Assembly: GCA_018365895.1 (NCBI GenBank)
Contig: JAGZJD010000020.1
Span: 1 to 38,312 of the forward strand
Length of the DNA: 38,312 nucleotides
Source: Lachnospiraceae bacterium
Lineage (GTDB): Bacteria > Bacillota_A > Clostridia > Lachnospirales > Lachnospiraceae
Reading direction: 5' to 3'
Position numbers and translations under genes: made by a program. Below the pieces are notes generated by a model, which worked only from the letters and a program-made list of their open reading frames with translations, did not search any database and was not told the origin of the DNA. How positions within the stretch are numbered: position 1 is the first letter of the stretch; each line of letters begins with the position of its first letter. Below, in pieces: positions 30,143 to 38,223 of this stretch.

Positions 30143-30856
30143 ATGAGTCAGTTATTTGATGAAAAGCTTCAGGAGCTTAATCTTGTATTGACAAAACAGC
30201 AGAAGCAGCAGTTTGATAAGTTTTATGAACTGTTGGTAGAATGGAATAAAGTAATGAATCTAACAGGGATTACAGAGTATGAAGAAGTAAATGAAAAACA
30301 TTTCATAGATAGTCTTGCTGTTGTAAAAGCCGCAGATTTAAGTAAAATAAATACAGTCATCGATATCGGAACAGGAGCCGGATTTCCTGGAATTCCGTTG
30401 AAAATTGCATTTCCTCACTTAAAGATTACATTACTTGATTCTTTGAATAAGCGAATTAAGTTTCTTGATGAAGTAATCCGGGAATTAGGGCTGCAGGAGA
30501 TTAAAACAATTCATGGCAGGGCAGAAGATTTTGCAAAACAGAAAGAATATCGCGAGCAATATGATCTTTGTGTATCCAGAGCTGTTGCGAATTTAGCAAC
30601 ACTCAGTGAATATTGTATTCCATATACAAAGGTTGGAGGACAGTTTATTTCTTATAAATCAGGTGAAATTCAAGAAGAAATTGATGCATCCAGAAAAGCT
30701 GTATCGATTCTTGGAGGAACAGTAGCGGATGTCGTGAAATTTCAGCTTCCGGGAAGCGATATTGGAAGATCATTTGTAGTTATAAAAAAAGAAAAAGCTA
30801 CAGCAAAAAAATATCCTAGAAAAGCGGGGCTTCCGGCAAAAGAACCGCTAAAATAA
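30143..30856 (+). CDS. rsmG: 16S rRNA (guanine-N7) methyltransferase RsmG
   Basis: A 237-residue S-adenosylmethionine-dependent methyltransferase that modifies G527 of 16S rRNA. The SAM-binding site is IDIGTGAGFPGIPLKI, followed by TLLDSLNKRIKFL and the catalytic-region SRAVANLATL. The start at 30143 (MSQLFDEKL) follows GGAGG at 8 nt, 2 bp after the mnmG stop; the open frame starting at 30089 is not used. The Lys-rich C-terminal tail is normal. Loss of this enzyme confers low-level streptomycin resistance in other bacteria. Confidence 0.95.
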   Translation: MSQLFDEKLQELNLVLTKQQKQQFDKFYELLVEWNKVMNLTGITEYEEVNEKHFIDSLAVVKAADLSKINTVIDIGTGAGFPGIPLKIAFPHLKITLLDSLNKRIKFLDEVIRELGLQEIKTIHGRAEDFAKQKEYREQYDLCVSRAVANLATLSEYCIPYTKVGGQFISYKSGEIQEEIDASRKAVSILGGTVADVVKFQLPGSDIGRSFVVIKKEKATAKKYPRKAGLPAKEPLK

Positions 30857-30890
30857 TTCATAAAGGAATTCATAAAGAAAAAGATAATCA

Positions 30891-30936
30891 GAAAGCGAAG
30901 TCAGCTGCTAGAGATGCAGCATGGCTTCGCTTTTTG
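30891..30936 (+). terminator. Terminator after rsmG (possibly bidirectional)
   Basis: AAAGCGAAG (30892-30900) pairs with CTTCGCTTT (30925-30933), with an inner GCTGC/GCAGC stem (30904-30908, 30916-30920), and TTTTT follows on the plus strand. It lies between the convergent rsmG and phosphoesterase genes and could weakly serve both. The minus-strand T tract is poor. Confidence 0.85.
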
Positions 30937-30987
30937 ATTTTATTCAGAATTTTGTTCAGAGAATCTATCATAGAATTTCTGACAATG

Positions 30988-31542
30988 CTATTTTTCTGAT
31001 AGTGTATACTCTTTGTAAATATCACCGGTTTCAAGAGATTTCCAGAGAAAATGTCCATCTTTCAATGTCATATAGCTTGGCAGGCTGTCTTCTTTTGGGA
31101 GAGAAGTAGAGCCTGGATTCATATAAATACAGTGTTCTGTAGCTTCTAAAGCAGGTACATGGGTATGACCGTGAAGAAGAATATCTTTTGGTCCAATTTT
31201 TGGTAAGTCTGCCAGATTATAAAGATGACCATGTGTGATAAAAATCATCGTCCCCTGCTCACATAAAAGTGCATAATCTGCCAATACCGGGAAATCTAAA
31301 ACCATTTGATCTACCTCTGCCTCACAGTTTCCACGGACACAAAAAATCTTATCTTTAACAGAATTCAGCATTTCTGTAACTGCTTTCGGGTTATATTCCT
31401 TTGGAAGATCATTTCTTGGACCGTGATAAAGAATATCACCAAGTAAAATAATCTTATCGGCAGCTTCCTTTTCAAATTGTTCTAATACTTTTCGACAGTA
31501 GTAAGCAGAACCATGGATATCTGATGCAATTAAATATTTCAT
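30988..31542 (-). CDS. YfcE-type metallophosphodiesterase
   Basis: A 184-residue calcineurin-like phosphoesterase of the YfcE/MJ0936 group. All metal motifs are visible: SDIHG near the N-terminus, GDILYHGP, GNCE, THGH and the closing HGHTH. Relatives hydrolyse phosphodiesters in vitro, and the natural substrate is usually unknown. The ATG at 31542 is preferred because AGGAG lies 9 nt upstream; the frame extends to 31566 without a better RBS. It runs against the replication direction of this arm, 42 bp after the alpha/beta hydrolase gene, and probably shares its transcript. Confidence 0.9.
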   Translation of the reverse strand: MKYLIASDIHGSAYYCRKVLEQFEKEAADKIILLGDILYHGPRNDLPKEYNPKAVTEMLNSVKDKIFCVRGNCEAEVDQMVLDFPVLADYALLCEQGTMIFITHGHLYNLADLPKIGPKDILLHGHTHVPALEATEHCIYMNPGSTSLPKEDSLPSYMTLKDGHFLWKSLETGDIYKEYTLSEK

Positions 31543-31584
31543 GTTATTAATCTCCTGTGATTTCAATAAATTAGTATGTGTGTT

Positions 31585-32628
31585 TTAATAAATTGTATTT
31601 GCTGTATCAGCTGCGATGTTAGAGACACTGCCTGCAGTGCTGGTTGAAATATCGTCTGGGATACTATCAATAGCATCATCAAAAAAGACAGCAATTTGTT
31701 CTAAAACTTCCAGTGGAACTTCCAGATGTGGAAGCTCTTTTGCTTTATCTATATCAAAAGATTCAATAGAAGGTGCAAGGTGTTTGTACTGTTCAGCAAC
31801 TATTTTATTATCTGGTGTACCGATACCGGATAAAATAAAGATACTATTATTTAGTTCTTTTAATGCGGTAGTAATATTAGCTTTAGTATAGTTACCGCGT
31901 AAGCTTGCATATAAATATTTTCCGTGACAGCTGTCAAGATGAGCAGTTTCATAGTACGTTTTTAAATAGGAATCCTCTGCTTTGCTTGGACTATAGAAAT
32001 AATTCATAAAGAAATCAGATTCAATTTCACGACGGGAAACAAGTATATTGTACAGTAATGTACCCAAAATAGGAACAGAAATAAGGAATTTCTGTATTTT
32101 GGCTTTTTTTGTCGGAACTTGCGATAACTCCTGAAGTGAAAGAGGATTGATCATTATAATTCGATCAATAATAGAATCATCATTTCTGCAAGCCATTGTC
32201 ACAAAAGAAGAGGATTCTCCAGAAGAGATAATATCTGTTTTTTCTCCAATGACATTTTTAATAAAATCAGTAATTAATTGGACGTATAAAAAATTAGTAT
32301 AAGTTACATCAGGTTTATCGGAGCGTCCGCAGCCAAGTAAATCAATAGTATAAACAGTGTATTTCTTTGCAAGCTGATTTTCGATGCGATGCCACTCGTA
32401 TCCAGAGGAAGACGGATTTAAGTCATGAATAAGAAGAAGTGGTTTTCCGTCTCCTTTCTTTGTGTAAAAAATGTTTCCAAATTTCCATTCATAGGTTCTG
32501 CCATCAGTAGTTTTTAAGAGATTATCTACAGTGGCAAGAAAATATGTAAGTTTATTCATTGTATAGATGAAAAATGAAGCCGCAGCGGCGGCAGCAGCAC
32601 AAGTAGTTAGTTTTTTCTTCCAGTTCAT
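31585..32628 (-). CDS. Membrane-anchored alpha/beta hydrolase
   Basis: A 347-residue alpha/beta-hydrolase fold protein. Residues about 6-24 (LTTCAAAAAAASFFIYTM) form a hydrophobic N-terminal segment that would anchor it in the membrane or act as an uncleaved signal. The fold is seen in GKPLLLIHDLNP (oxyanion region), GCGRSDKP and the nucleophile-elbow-like SSGESSSFVTM, where the second Ser of GESSS is the likely nucleophile. The catalytic histidine may be in ELPHLEVP. The substrate is unknown, a lipid or ester being plausible. The ATG at 32628 follows AGGTG closely; the frame opens at 32655. A TATAAT at 32677-32682 may be its -10 box. Confidence 0.78.
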   Translation of the reverse strand: MNWKKKLTTCAAAAAAASFFIYTMNKLTYFLATVDNLLKTTDGRTYEWKFGNIFYTKKGDGKPLLLIHDLNPSSSGYEWHRIENQLAKKYTVYTIDLLGCGRSDKPDVTYTNFLYVQLITDFIKNVIGEKTDIISSGESSSFVTMACRNDDSIIDRIIMINPLSLQELSQVPTKKAKIQKFLISVPILGTLLYNILVSRREIESDFFMNYFYSPSKAEDSYLKTYYETAHLDSCHGKYLYASLRGNYTKANITTALKELNNSIFILSGIGTPDNKIVAEQYKHLAPSIESFDIDKAKELPHLEVPLEVLEQIAVFFDDAIDSIPDDISTSTAGSVSNIAADTANTIY

Positions 32629-32735
32629 ATATACACCTGCTTTCTTTCTGATCAATTAAAGTATTTTATAGTTCTTATTATACTACAGTCCTTTGCTCAA
32701 GAAAAGCAAAAAGAAAGAAGAAAATATTTTGAAAA

Positions 32736-32751
32736 TGTTTCACGTGAAACA
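32736..32751. promoter_or_regulatory. parS: parS site 1
   Basis: A perfect 16-bp palindrome TGTTTCACGTGAAACA, identical to the B. subtilis parS consensus bound by ParB/Spo0J. It lies upstream of the GNAT gene, about 0.9 kb before parA and about 9 kb from oriC. Confidence 0.95.
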
Positions 32752-32835
32752 TTAAGAGAAGTATGATAAAATGTCTAGTAATTTATATAAAAAGAATTAT
32801 GTACTAAAAGTAAAACAGTGAAAGGAGAAAACAGT

Positions 32836-33411
32836 ATGCAGCATAAAGGAACAATTAAAATAGAAACAGAACGATTGATTTTACGGGCATTAGAAAGTGA
32901 AGATGCAGAAAATATGTTTCAAAACTGGTCGAATGATCCAAAAGTTACAAAATTTTTAACTTGGCCAGCAAATAAAGAAATAAAAATGGCGGAAGATATA
33001 TTAAAAATATGGAAAAGTCAATATGAAAAATCTGATTTTTATCAATGGGGAATTGTGCCAAAATCCTTTGGAGAAGTCATAGGTACCATATCTGTAGTAG
33101 AATTAGATGAAAGAGTAGAAAAAGTACAAATAGGATATTGTATAGGAAGAAAATGGTGGAGTCAGGGATATACAACTGAAGCATTTGCAGCGATCATTTC
33201 ATTCTTATTTGAAGAGGTAGGCGTAAACAGAATAGAAGCAATGTATGATCTTAGAAATCCGGGGTCAGGTAAAGTAATGGAAAAGTGTGGTCTTCAATAT
33301 GAAGGGACGTTACGACAGGCGGGATGGAGCAACAGTGGAATTGGAGATATGGCAATGCATAGTATTCTTGCATCTGAATATTTCAAAAAACACAGTGGTG
33401 CAGAAGAATAA
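32836..33411 (+). CDS. GNAT-family N-acetyltransferase (RimJ/RimL-like)
   Basis: A 191-residue acetyltransferase of the RimJ/RimL/ribosomal-alanine type. It begins with the usual TERLILRALESEDAENMF strand-helix. The later IGYCIGRKWWSQGYTTEA contains the acetyl-CoA loop (here GRKWWSQGYTTE), followed by RIEAMYDLRNPGSGKVMEKCGL, the typical closing motif. It would acetylate an amine on a small molecule or protein N-terminus; the substrate is unknown. The ATG at 32836 follows AAGGAG at 8 nt. The gene sits between parS sites 1 and 2, so ParB spreading could affect its expression. Confidence 0.88.
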   Translation: MQHKGTIKIETERLILRALESEDAENMFQNWSNDPKVTKFLTWPANKEIKMAEDILKIWKSQYEKSDFYQWGIVPKSFGEVIGTISVVELDERVEKVQIGYCIGRKWWSQGYTTEAFAAIISFLFEEVGVNRIEAMYDLRNPGSGKVMEKCGLQYEGTLRQAGWSNSGIGDMAMHSILASEYFKKHSGAEE

Positions 33412-33420
33412 CTGATAATA

Positions 33421-33436
33421 TGTTTCACGTGAAACA
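33421..33436. promoter_or_regulatory. parS: parS site 2
   Basis: A second perfect TGTTTCACGTGAAACA, starting 10 bp after the GNAT stop codon and 100 bp from site 3. Confidence 0.95.
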
Positions 33437-33520
33437 TGAAAATTGTTTTATAAAAGAACAGTATTATAAGCGAAAGTTAAGTTAAATCTTTATGAAACAT
33501 AGAAAAAAGTAAATAAAAAA

Positions 33521-33536
33521 TGTTTCACGTGAAACA
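33521..33536. promoter_or_regulatory. parS: parS site 3, next to the parA promoter
   Basis: A third perfect copy of the 16-bp palindrome. It ends 28 bp before a plus-strand TATAAT (33565-33570), the probable parA -10 box. It therefore covers the region just upstream of the -35 position, where bound ParB could regulate parAB. The -35 box itself is poor. Confidence 0.93.
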
Positions 33537-33643
33537 TTCTATGGAATCTAAAGAAAAAAGATGCTATAATCATATAGTAACACACTTACGGCAAAAGTAG
33601 GTATGAAAGAAACAGGAGTATAGATATAGAAAGGTGACATCGT

Positions 33644-34414
33644 ATGGGAAGAATAATAGCCGTTGCAAATCAGAAGGGCGGCGTAGGAAAAACAACTACA
33701 TCCATTAATTTGTCTTCATGCCTTGCAGCAAAGGGGAAAAAAGTTTTGGCGATTGACATGGATCCACAGGGAAACATGACAAGTGGACTCGGAATAGATA
33801 AAGATGGTGTAGAAAAGACAGTTTATGATCTGATCATTGGACAGGCAACAATCGAGGAAGTACTCTGCAAGGAAGCATTAGAAAATTTGGATGTTCTTCC
33901 AACTAATATAGATTTATCGGGAGCAGAAATAGAATTAATCGGAGTGGAGAATAAAGAGTTTATTATTCGCGATGAGGTAAATAAAATTAGAGATAATTAT
34001 GATTTTGTGATCATTGACTGTCCACCGTCACTGAGTATGTTGACAATCAATGCGATGACAACTGCAGATACTGTTCTCGTACCTATTCAGTGTGAGTACT
34101 ATGCATTGGAAGGATTAAGTCAATTAATTCATACAATTGAACTTGTTAGAGAACGATTAAATCCATTATTAGAAATGGAAGGTGTTGTCTTTACTATGTA
34201 TGATGCAAGAACAAATCTTTCATTACAAGTAGTGGAAAATGTGAAAGATAATCTTCAACAGAGAATTTACAAGACAATTATTCCTAGAAATATCCGTCTT
34301 GCAGAAGCGCCAAGCCACGGACTTCCAATCAATATATATGATCCGAAATCTACAGGAGCAGAGAGTTATATGCTTTTAGCAGATGAAGTGATTGCAAGAG
34401 AGGAGGAAGAGTAA
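33644..34414 (+). CDS. parA: Chromosome partitioning ATPase ParA/Soj
   Basis: A 256-residue ParA-type ATPase. The deviant Walker A KGGVGKTTTS (about 11-20) and Walker B FVIIDCPPSLSMLT are present. It works with ParB at parS to separate newly replicated origins, and in Bacillus also modulates DnaA. AAGGTGA precedes the ATG. Its stop is followed after 2 bp by parB, so they are co-translated. The length matches chromosomal (not large plasmid) ParA. Confidence 0.96.
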   Translation: MGRIIAVANQKGGVGKTTTSINLSSCLAAKGKKVLAIDMDPQGNMTSGLGIDKDGVEKTVYDLIIGQATIEEVLCKEALENLDVLPTNIDLSGAEIELIGVENKEFIIRDEVNKIRDNYDFVIIDCPPSLSMLTINAMTTADTVLVPIQCEYYALEGLSQLIHTIELVRERLNPLLEMEGVVFTMYDARTNLSLQVVENVKDNLQQRIYKTIIPRNIRLAEAPSHGLPINIYDPKSTGAESYMLLADEVIAREEEE

Positions 34415-34416
34415 TC

Positions 34417-35337
34417 ATGGCAGTAAAAAGAGGTGGTTTGGGAAAGGGATTGGATAGTCTGATTCCAGATCATAAACATGATAAGCTTCCAGAAAAAACT
34501 GTGCAATTGGAAAAAACTCCGGAAAAGAAGAAAGATTTTGAAATTCGAGAGAGCGGCGAACAGATGGTGAAGATTACGAAGGTTGAACCGAACCGTGAAC
34601 AGCCGAGAAGAAATTTTGAAGAAGATTCACTTTTGGAACTTGCAGATTCTATTAAACAAATTGGAGTTTTGCAGCCGCTTATTGTGCAGAAGAAAAATGA
34701 TTACTATGAAATCATTGCGGGAGAAAGAAGATGGAGAGCTGCAAAGATAGCTGGTTTGAAAGAAGTTCCGGTAATTGTAAAGGAATTTACCGATCAAGAA
34801 GTTGTAGAGATTGCATTGATTGAGAATATCCAAAGAGAAAATTTGAATCCTATTGAAGAAGCTATGGCTTTCAAAAAATTGCTTACAGAATTTCATTTAA
34901 AGCAGGATGAAGTAGCCGAAAGAGTTTCCAAGAGCCGAACAGCAGTAACAAACTCCATGCGGCTTCTGAAATTAAATGAAAAAGTTCAACAGATGATAGT
35001 CGATGATATGATTACAACTGGACATGCCAGAGCTTTGTTGGCAATTGAAGATCAGGAACAGCAATATGTGCTTGCAAACAAGATTTTTGATGAGAAATTA
35101 AGTGTTCGCGAAACAGAAAAACTCATTAAATCTTTAAAAGCTCCTAAAAAAGAGAAAGCAAAAAGAGAAGTTGAAAATGATTTCATTTATCGTGATTTGG
35201 AAGAAAAAATGAAATCTGTAATGGGAACGAAAGTACACGTTAATCAGAAACGTAACGGAAAAGGAAAAATTGAAATAGAATATTATTCACAAGATGATCT
35301 CGAACGTATATTTGAGATAGTAATGGGAATGAAATAG
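34417..35337 (+). CDS. parB: Chromosome partitioning protein ParB/Spo0J
   Basis: A 306-residue CTP-dependent DNA clamp. The N-terminal ParA-contact peptide is GLGKGLDSLIP. The CTP-binding motif GERRWRA is at 102-108, the following EIALIENIQRENLNPIEEA belongs to the same domain, and the parS-binding helix-turn-helix is KQDEVAERVSKSRTAV. The C-terminal dimerisation region is short and basic. The RBS lies inside the end of parA (GAGGAGGAAG). The three nearby perfect parS sites identify it as the chromosomal ParB. A Noc paralogue is not present in this window. Confidence 0.95.
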   Translation: MAVKRGGLGKGLDSLIPDHKHDKLPEKTVQLEKTPEKKKDFEIRESGEQMVKITKVEPNREQPRRNFEEDSLLELADSIKQIGVLQPLIVQKKNDYYEIIAGERRWRAAKIAGLKEVPVIVKEFTDQEVVEIALIENIQRENLNPIEEAMAFKKLLTEFHLKQDEVAERVSKSRTAVTNSMRLLKLNEKVQQMIVDDMITTGHARALLAIEDQEQQYVLANKIFDEKLSVRETEKLIKSLKAPKKEKAKREVENDFIYRDLEEKMKSVMGTKVHVNQKRNGKGKIEIEYYSQDDLERIFEIVMGMK

Positions 35338-35381
35338 AGAACAATCAAGGAAGAACAATTAGATAAAAGGGAGTATGGTAT

Positions 35382-35909
35382 ATGGAAAGCAGGATGTTAG
35401 AAAGTATCGGACTTGATCCGGGGTATCTGTTTCTTGCAATGTTCATTATGATTGTTTTGTTGTTTCTCTTTACAGTCAGTGTGAATATGAAATATAATCG
35501 GTTGAAAAACAGCTATAATAGGTTTATGAAAGGAAAAGATGGAAAAACTTTGGAAGAAGAGATGAACCAGAAATTCCTCGAATTAGATCAGATAGCGGAA
35601 AAAACCGGAACTATTGAGAATGAATTAAAAGAAATTAGTCAACATTTGAAAGAACATTACCAGAAAGTAGGTATTGTGCGGTATAATGCATTTGATGGGA
35701 TGGAGCATAAATTAAGTTTTGCGCTGACATTGCTAGATGGAGATGATAATGGTTTCATTTTAAATGTCATGCACACCCAGGAAAGATGCTATACTTATAT
35801 GAAAGAAGTAATTAAAGGTCAGAGTTATATAGAATTGTGTGAAGAAGAGGAAGAATCTTTGGACAGAGCAATTTTTCAGGAAGCTTATGGCCTAGATTTT
35901 AAAGAATGA
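35382..35909 (+). CDS. DUF4446 family membrane-anchored protein
   Basis: A 175-residue protein of unknown function with the DUF4446 pattern. A single N-terminal transmembrane helix (about 15-35, YLFLAMFIMIVLLFLFTV) is followed by a helical, probably coiled region (about 40-95). The conserved C-terminal part is VGIVRYNAFDGMEHKLSFALTLLDGDDNGFI, followed by the acidic EEEEESLD. The NAFDG...SFALTLLD...NGF pattern is the family hallmark. It is encoded after parB in many clostridia, which suggests, but does not show, a link to the cell cycle or envelope. GGGAG lies 8 nt before the ATG. Confidence 0.82.
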   Translation: MESRMLESIGLDPGYLFLAMFIMIVLLFLFTVSVNMKYNRLKNSYNRFMKGKDGKTLEEEMNQKFLELDQIAEKTGTIENELKEISQHLKEHYQKVGIVRYNAFDGMEHKLSFALTLLDGDDNGFILNVMHTQERCYTYMKEVIKGQSYIELCEEEEESLDRAIFQEAYGLDFKE

Positions 35910-35928
35910 GATATAAAGGAGAAAAAAC

Positions 35929-37218
35929 ATGTTAGACATTAAATTTTTAAGAAGCAATCCAGACGTAGTAAAACAGAACATTAAAAATAAATTTCAGGAT
36001 GAAAAACTTCCGTTGGTAGATGAAGTAATCGAATTAGATGTAGAAAACAGAAATATTAAGCAGGAAGTAGAAGCACTGCGGGCAAATAAGAATAAAATTT
36101 CTAAAATGATTGGCGCTTGCATGGCACAGGGAAAGAAAGAAGAAGCAGAAGGATATAAGAAACAGGTTGCTGAAGAGGCAGGAAGAATCGAAGAATTGTC
36201 TGCGAGAGAAAAAGAAGTAGAAGATCGTATTTTGCAGATTATGATGGTAATTCCGAATATTATTGATCCTTCTGTTCCGATTGGAAAAGATGACAGCGAA
36301 AATGTGGAAATTGAAAAATTCGGAGAACCGGTTGTTCCTGATTTTGAAATTCCATATCACGCAGATATTATGAAAAGCTTTGACGGAATTGATCTTGATG
36401 CTGCCGGACGTGTGGCAGGAAATGGATTTTATTATCTGAAAGGCGATATCGCAAGACTTCATTCTGCAGTAATTTCTTATGCAAGAGATTTCATGATTGA
36501 CAGAGGATTTACTTATTATATTCCACCATACATGATCCGCAGCAGCGTTGTAACAGGTGTTATGAGCTTTGCAGAGATGGATGCCATGATGTACAAAATT
36601 GAGGGCGAAGATTTGTATCTGATCGGAACAAGTGAACATTCTATGATTGGTAAATTCATCGATCAAATGTTAGATGAGAGTGAACTTCCACAGACATTAA
36701 CAAGTTATTCTCCATGCTTCCGAAAAGAAAAAGGTGCACATGGAATTGAGGAACGTGGAGTATATCGTATTCATCAGTTTGAAAAACAGGAAATGGTAGT
36801 TGTATGCAAACCGGAAGAGAGTAAAAAATGGTATGATATTATGTGGAAGAACACGGTAGATTTCTTCCGTACATTGGATATTCCGGTTCGTACATTAGAA
36901 TGCTGTTCAGGAGATTTGGCAGACTTAAAGGTAAAATCTTGCGACGTAGAAGCATGGTCTCCAAGACAGAAAAAATATTTTGAAGTAGGAAGTTGTTCAA
37001 ACCTTGGAGATGCACAGGCAAGACGTCTGAAAATCCGTGTGAATGGTGAAAACGGTAAATACTTCGCACATACACTTAATAATACAGTAGTAGCACCGCC
37101 AAGAATGCTGATTGCATTTTTAGAGAACAATCTGCAGGCAGACGGCTCTGTGAAGATTCCAGAGGCATTACAGCCATATATGGGAGGAAAGACAGAACTT
37201 CAGCCTGTGACACGCTAG
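35929..37218 (+). CDS. serS: Seryl-tRNA synthetase
   Basis: A 429-residue class II synthetase that charges tRNA-Ser. The N-terminal antiparallel coiled-coil arm (about 25-105) reads the long variable arm of tRNA-Ser. The catalytic domain shows TSEHSMIGKFID, the motif 2 region CFRKEKGAHG then GVYRIHQFEKQEM, and motif 3 LNNTVVAPPRMLIAFLENN. The length is normal. It follows DUF4446 by 19 bp with an AAAGGAG RBS and no T-box leader, so it appears to be expressed with the parAB operon rather than by tRNA-sensing attenuation. Confidence 0.97.
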   Translation: MLDIKFLRSNPDVVKQNIKNKFQDEKLPLVDEVIELDVENRNIKQEVEALRANKNKISKMIGACMAQGKKEEAEGYKKQVAEEAGRIEELSAREKEVEDRILQIMMVIPNIIDPSVPIGKDDSENVEIEKFGEPVVPDFEIPYHADIMKSFDGIDLDAAGRVAGNGFYYLKGDIARLHSAVISYARDFMIDRGFTYYIPPYMIRSSVVTGVMSFAEMDAMMYKIEGEDLYLIGTSEHSMIGKFIDQMLDESELPQTLTSYSPCFRKEKGAHGIEERGVYRIHQFEKQEMVVVCKPEESKKWYDIMWKNTVDFFRTLDIPVRTLECCSGDLADLKVKSCDVEAWSPRQKKYFEVGSCSNLGDAQARRLKIRVNGENGKYFAHTLNNTVVAPPRMLIAFLENNLQADGSVKIPEALQPYMGGKTELQPVTR

Positions 37219-37230
37219 GAAGAGGATTTG

Positions 37231-38109
37231 ATGCATCAATATTTAAAAGCAATTGGATTTTCAAATATTACAACTCGTCAGCAGGAGAGAGAACTCCTGA
37301 AAGAGATAGAAGAAGATTTTTCAAGTCATACATTGGCAGAGCTGACAAAAGATTGTGATTTTTGTGAGTTTGTAAGAGAGTACGGAATTGGAATCGGAGT
37401 GAAGTCCTGCGGAGAAATAAACGACTGGGATGAATTTGAACGAGAATATTATTTTCCGTATTTTGAAGGAAGTGGAGTTACTTCCTACGCCGATGTAGTT
37501 GTAGAGAAAAAAATAGACCAAGAGGCTTATCTTGGCGTCTGTGAGGACGCCAGGGTAGGCGTCAGCATAATATTTCAATTACAAAACAATGTGGAATATA
37601 TGAAGGAATATCAGCTTCAGACACTGGGAACAAGATCAACAAGTGTTACGCTTGCGGGACTTGCTAACAGGGGGAAAATATTACTTCCAATCGTGAAGAA
37701 TGAAGCAGTCCAACAGGCACAGCAGGAAGAGGCACATAATCGTATGATGCTGCTCAGCGCTGCGAGACAGGGAGATTCTCAGGCATTGGAAAGTCTGACG
37801 CTTGATGATATCGATACATATTCAAAAGTATCACAGAGGATCGGAAAAGAAGACGTTTTAAGTATTGTTGCAACTTACTTTATGCCTTATGGACTGGAAT
37901 GCACGTTGTATTCGATTCTTGGGGAAATACTGGATATGCAGATGGTTGTGAATGACAAAACAAATGAGACGTTGTATATTCTTACATTGAATGTCAATGA
38001 TCTGCATTTTGATGTCTGTGTCCCGATGGCAGAGTTGTCAGGAGAACCGGAGATTGGGAGACGGTTTAAAGGTGAAATATTGCTTCAGGGAAGGATCAAT
38101 TTTCAGTAA
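37231..38109 (+). CDS. DUF3881-like protein of unknown function
   Basis: A 292-residue protein that I recognise only as resembling DUF3881 proteins of Lachnospiraceae, with the start MHQYLKAIGFSNI. There is no signal peptide or membrane helix. It is acidic, with a central GTRSTSVTLAGLANRGKILLP segment and a Q/E/A-rich stretch (about 160-185), and is otherwise without recognisable catalytic motifs. I use the ATG at 37231, with AGAGG 5 nt upstream; a TTG directly before it is also in frame. It is the last gene of the parA-parB-DUF4446-serS series, 12 bp after serS. No function can be assigned. Confidence 0.68.
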   Translation: MHQYLKAIGFSNITTRQQERELLKEIEEDFSSHTLAELTKDCDFCEFVREYGIGIGVKSCGEINDWDEFEREYYFPYFEGSGVTSYADVVVEKKIDQEAYLGVCEDARVGVSIIFQLQNNVEYMKEYQLQTLGTRSTSVTLAGLANRGKILLPIVKNEAVQQAQQEEAHNRMMLLSAARQGDSQALESLTLDDIDTYSKVSQRIGKEDVLSIVATYFMPYGLECTLYSILGEILDMQMVVNDKTNETLYILTLNVNDLHFDVCVPMAELSGEPEIGRRFKGEILLQGRINFQ

Positions 38110-38115
38110 AAGTCC

Positions 38116-38144
38116 TTGTCTTTTGAAGCCAGGTATAGTATAAT
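38116..38144 (+). promoter_or_regulatory. Promoter of the tRNA-Arg locus
   Basis: -35 TTGTCT (38116-38121), 17-nt spacer and consensus -10 TATAAT (38139-38144). The predicted start is near 38151, about 33 nt before the tRNA 5' end, a normal distance for a tRNA gene. Confidence 0.7.
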
Positions 38145-38183
38145 TTTCGGTGGAAACTTAGGTTTAGCCGGAAATTATAGTAT

Positions 38184-38223
38184 GTCTCGTTAGTTAAATG
38201 GATATAACAGGGTCCTCCTAAGG
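38184..38223 (+). tRNA. tRNA-Arg(CCT), 5' half only; interrupted or degenerate
   Basis: The 5' half is canonical: acceptor strand GTCTCGT (38184-38190), TA, D-arm GTTA-AATGGATA-TAAC (38193-38208), then the anticodon loop CTCCTAA (38215-38221) with anticodon CCT. After two further bases the 3' anticodon stem fails: GGGTC would need GACCC but GGAGG follows. No ACGAGAC acceptor partner appears before the window ends. A T-loop-like GGTTCAAATC (38260-38269) occurs, but its flanks do not pair as a T-stem. The rest of the gene is either beyond the window, separated by an intron or integrated element, or lost. Confidence 0.55.

Noticed and set aside
35910..35928. T-box leader before serS
   Set aside because: Only 19 bp separate serS from the preceding gene, too short for a T-box, and no specifier or antiterminator element is seen.
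36034..36666. 210-codon open frame antisense to serS
   Set aside because: It overlaps the fully recognisable seryl-tRNA synthetase and shows no domain or RBS.
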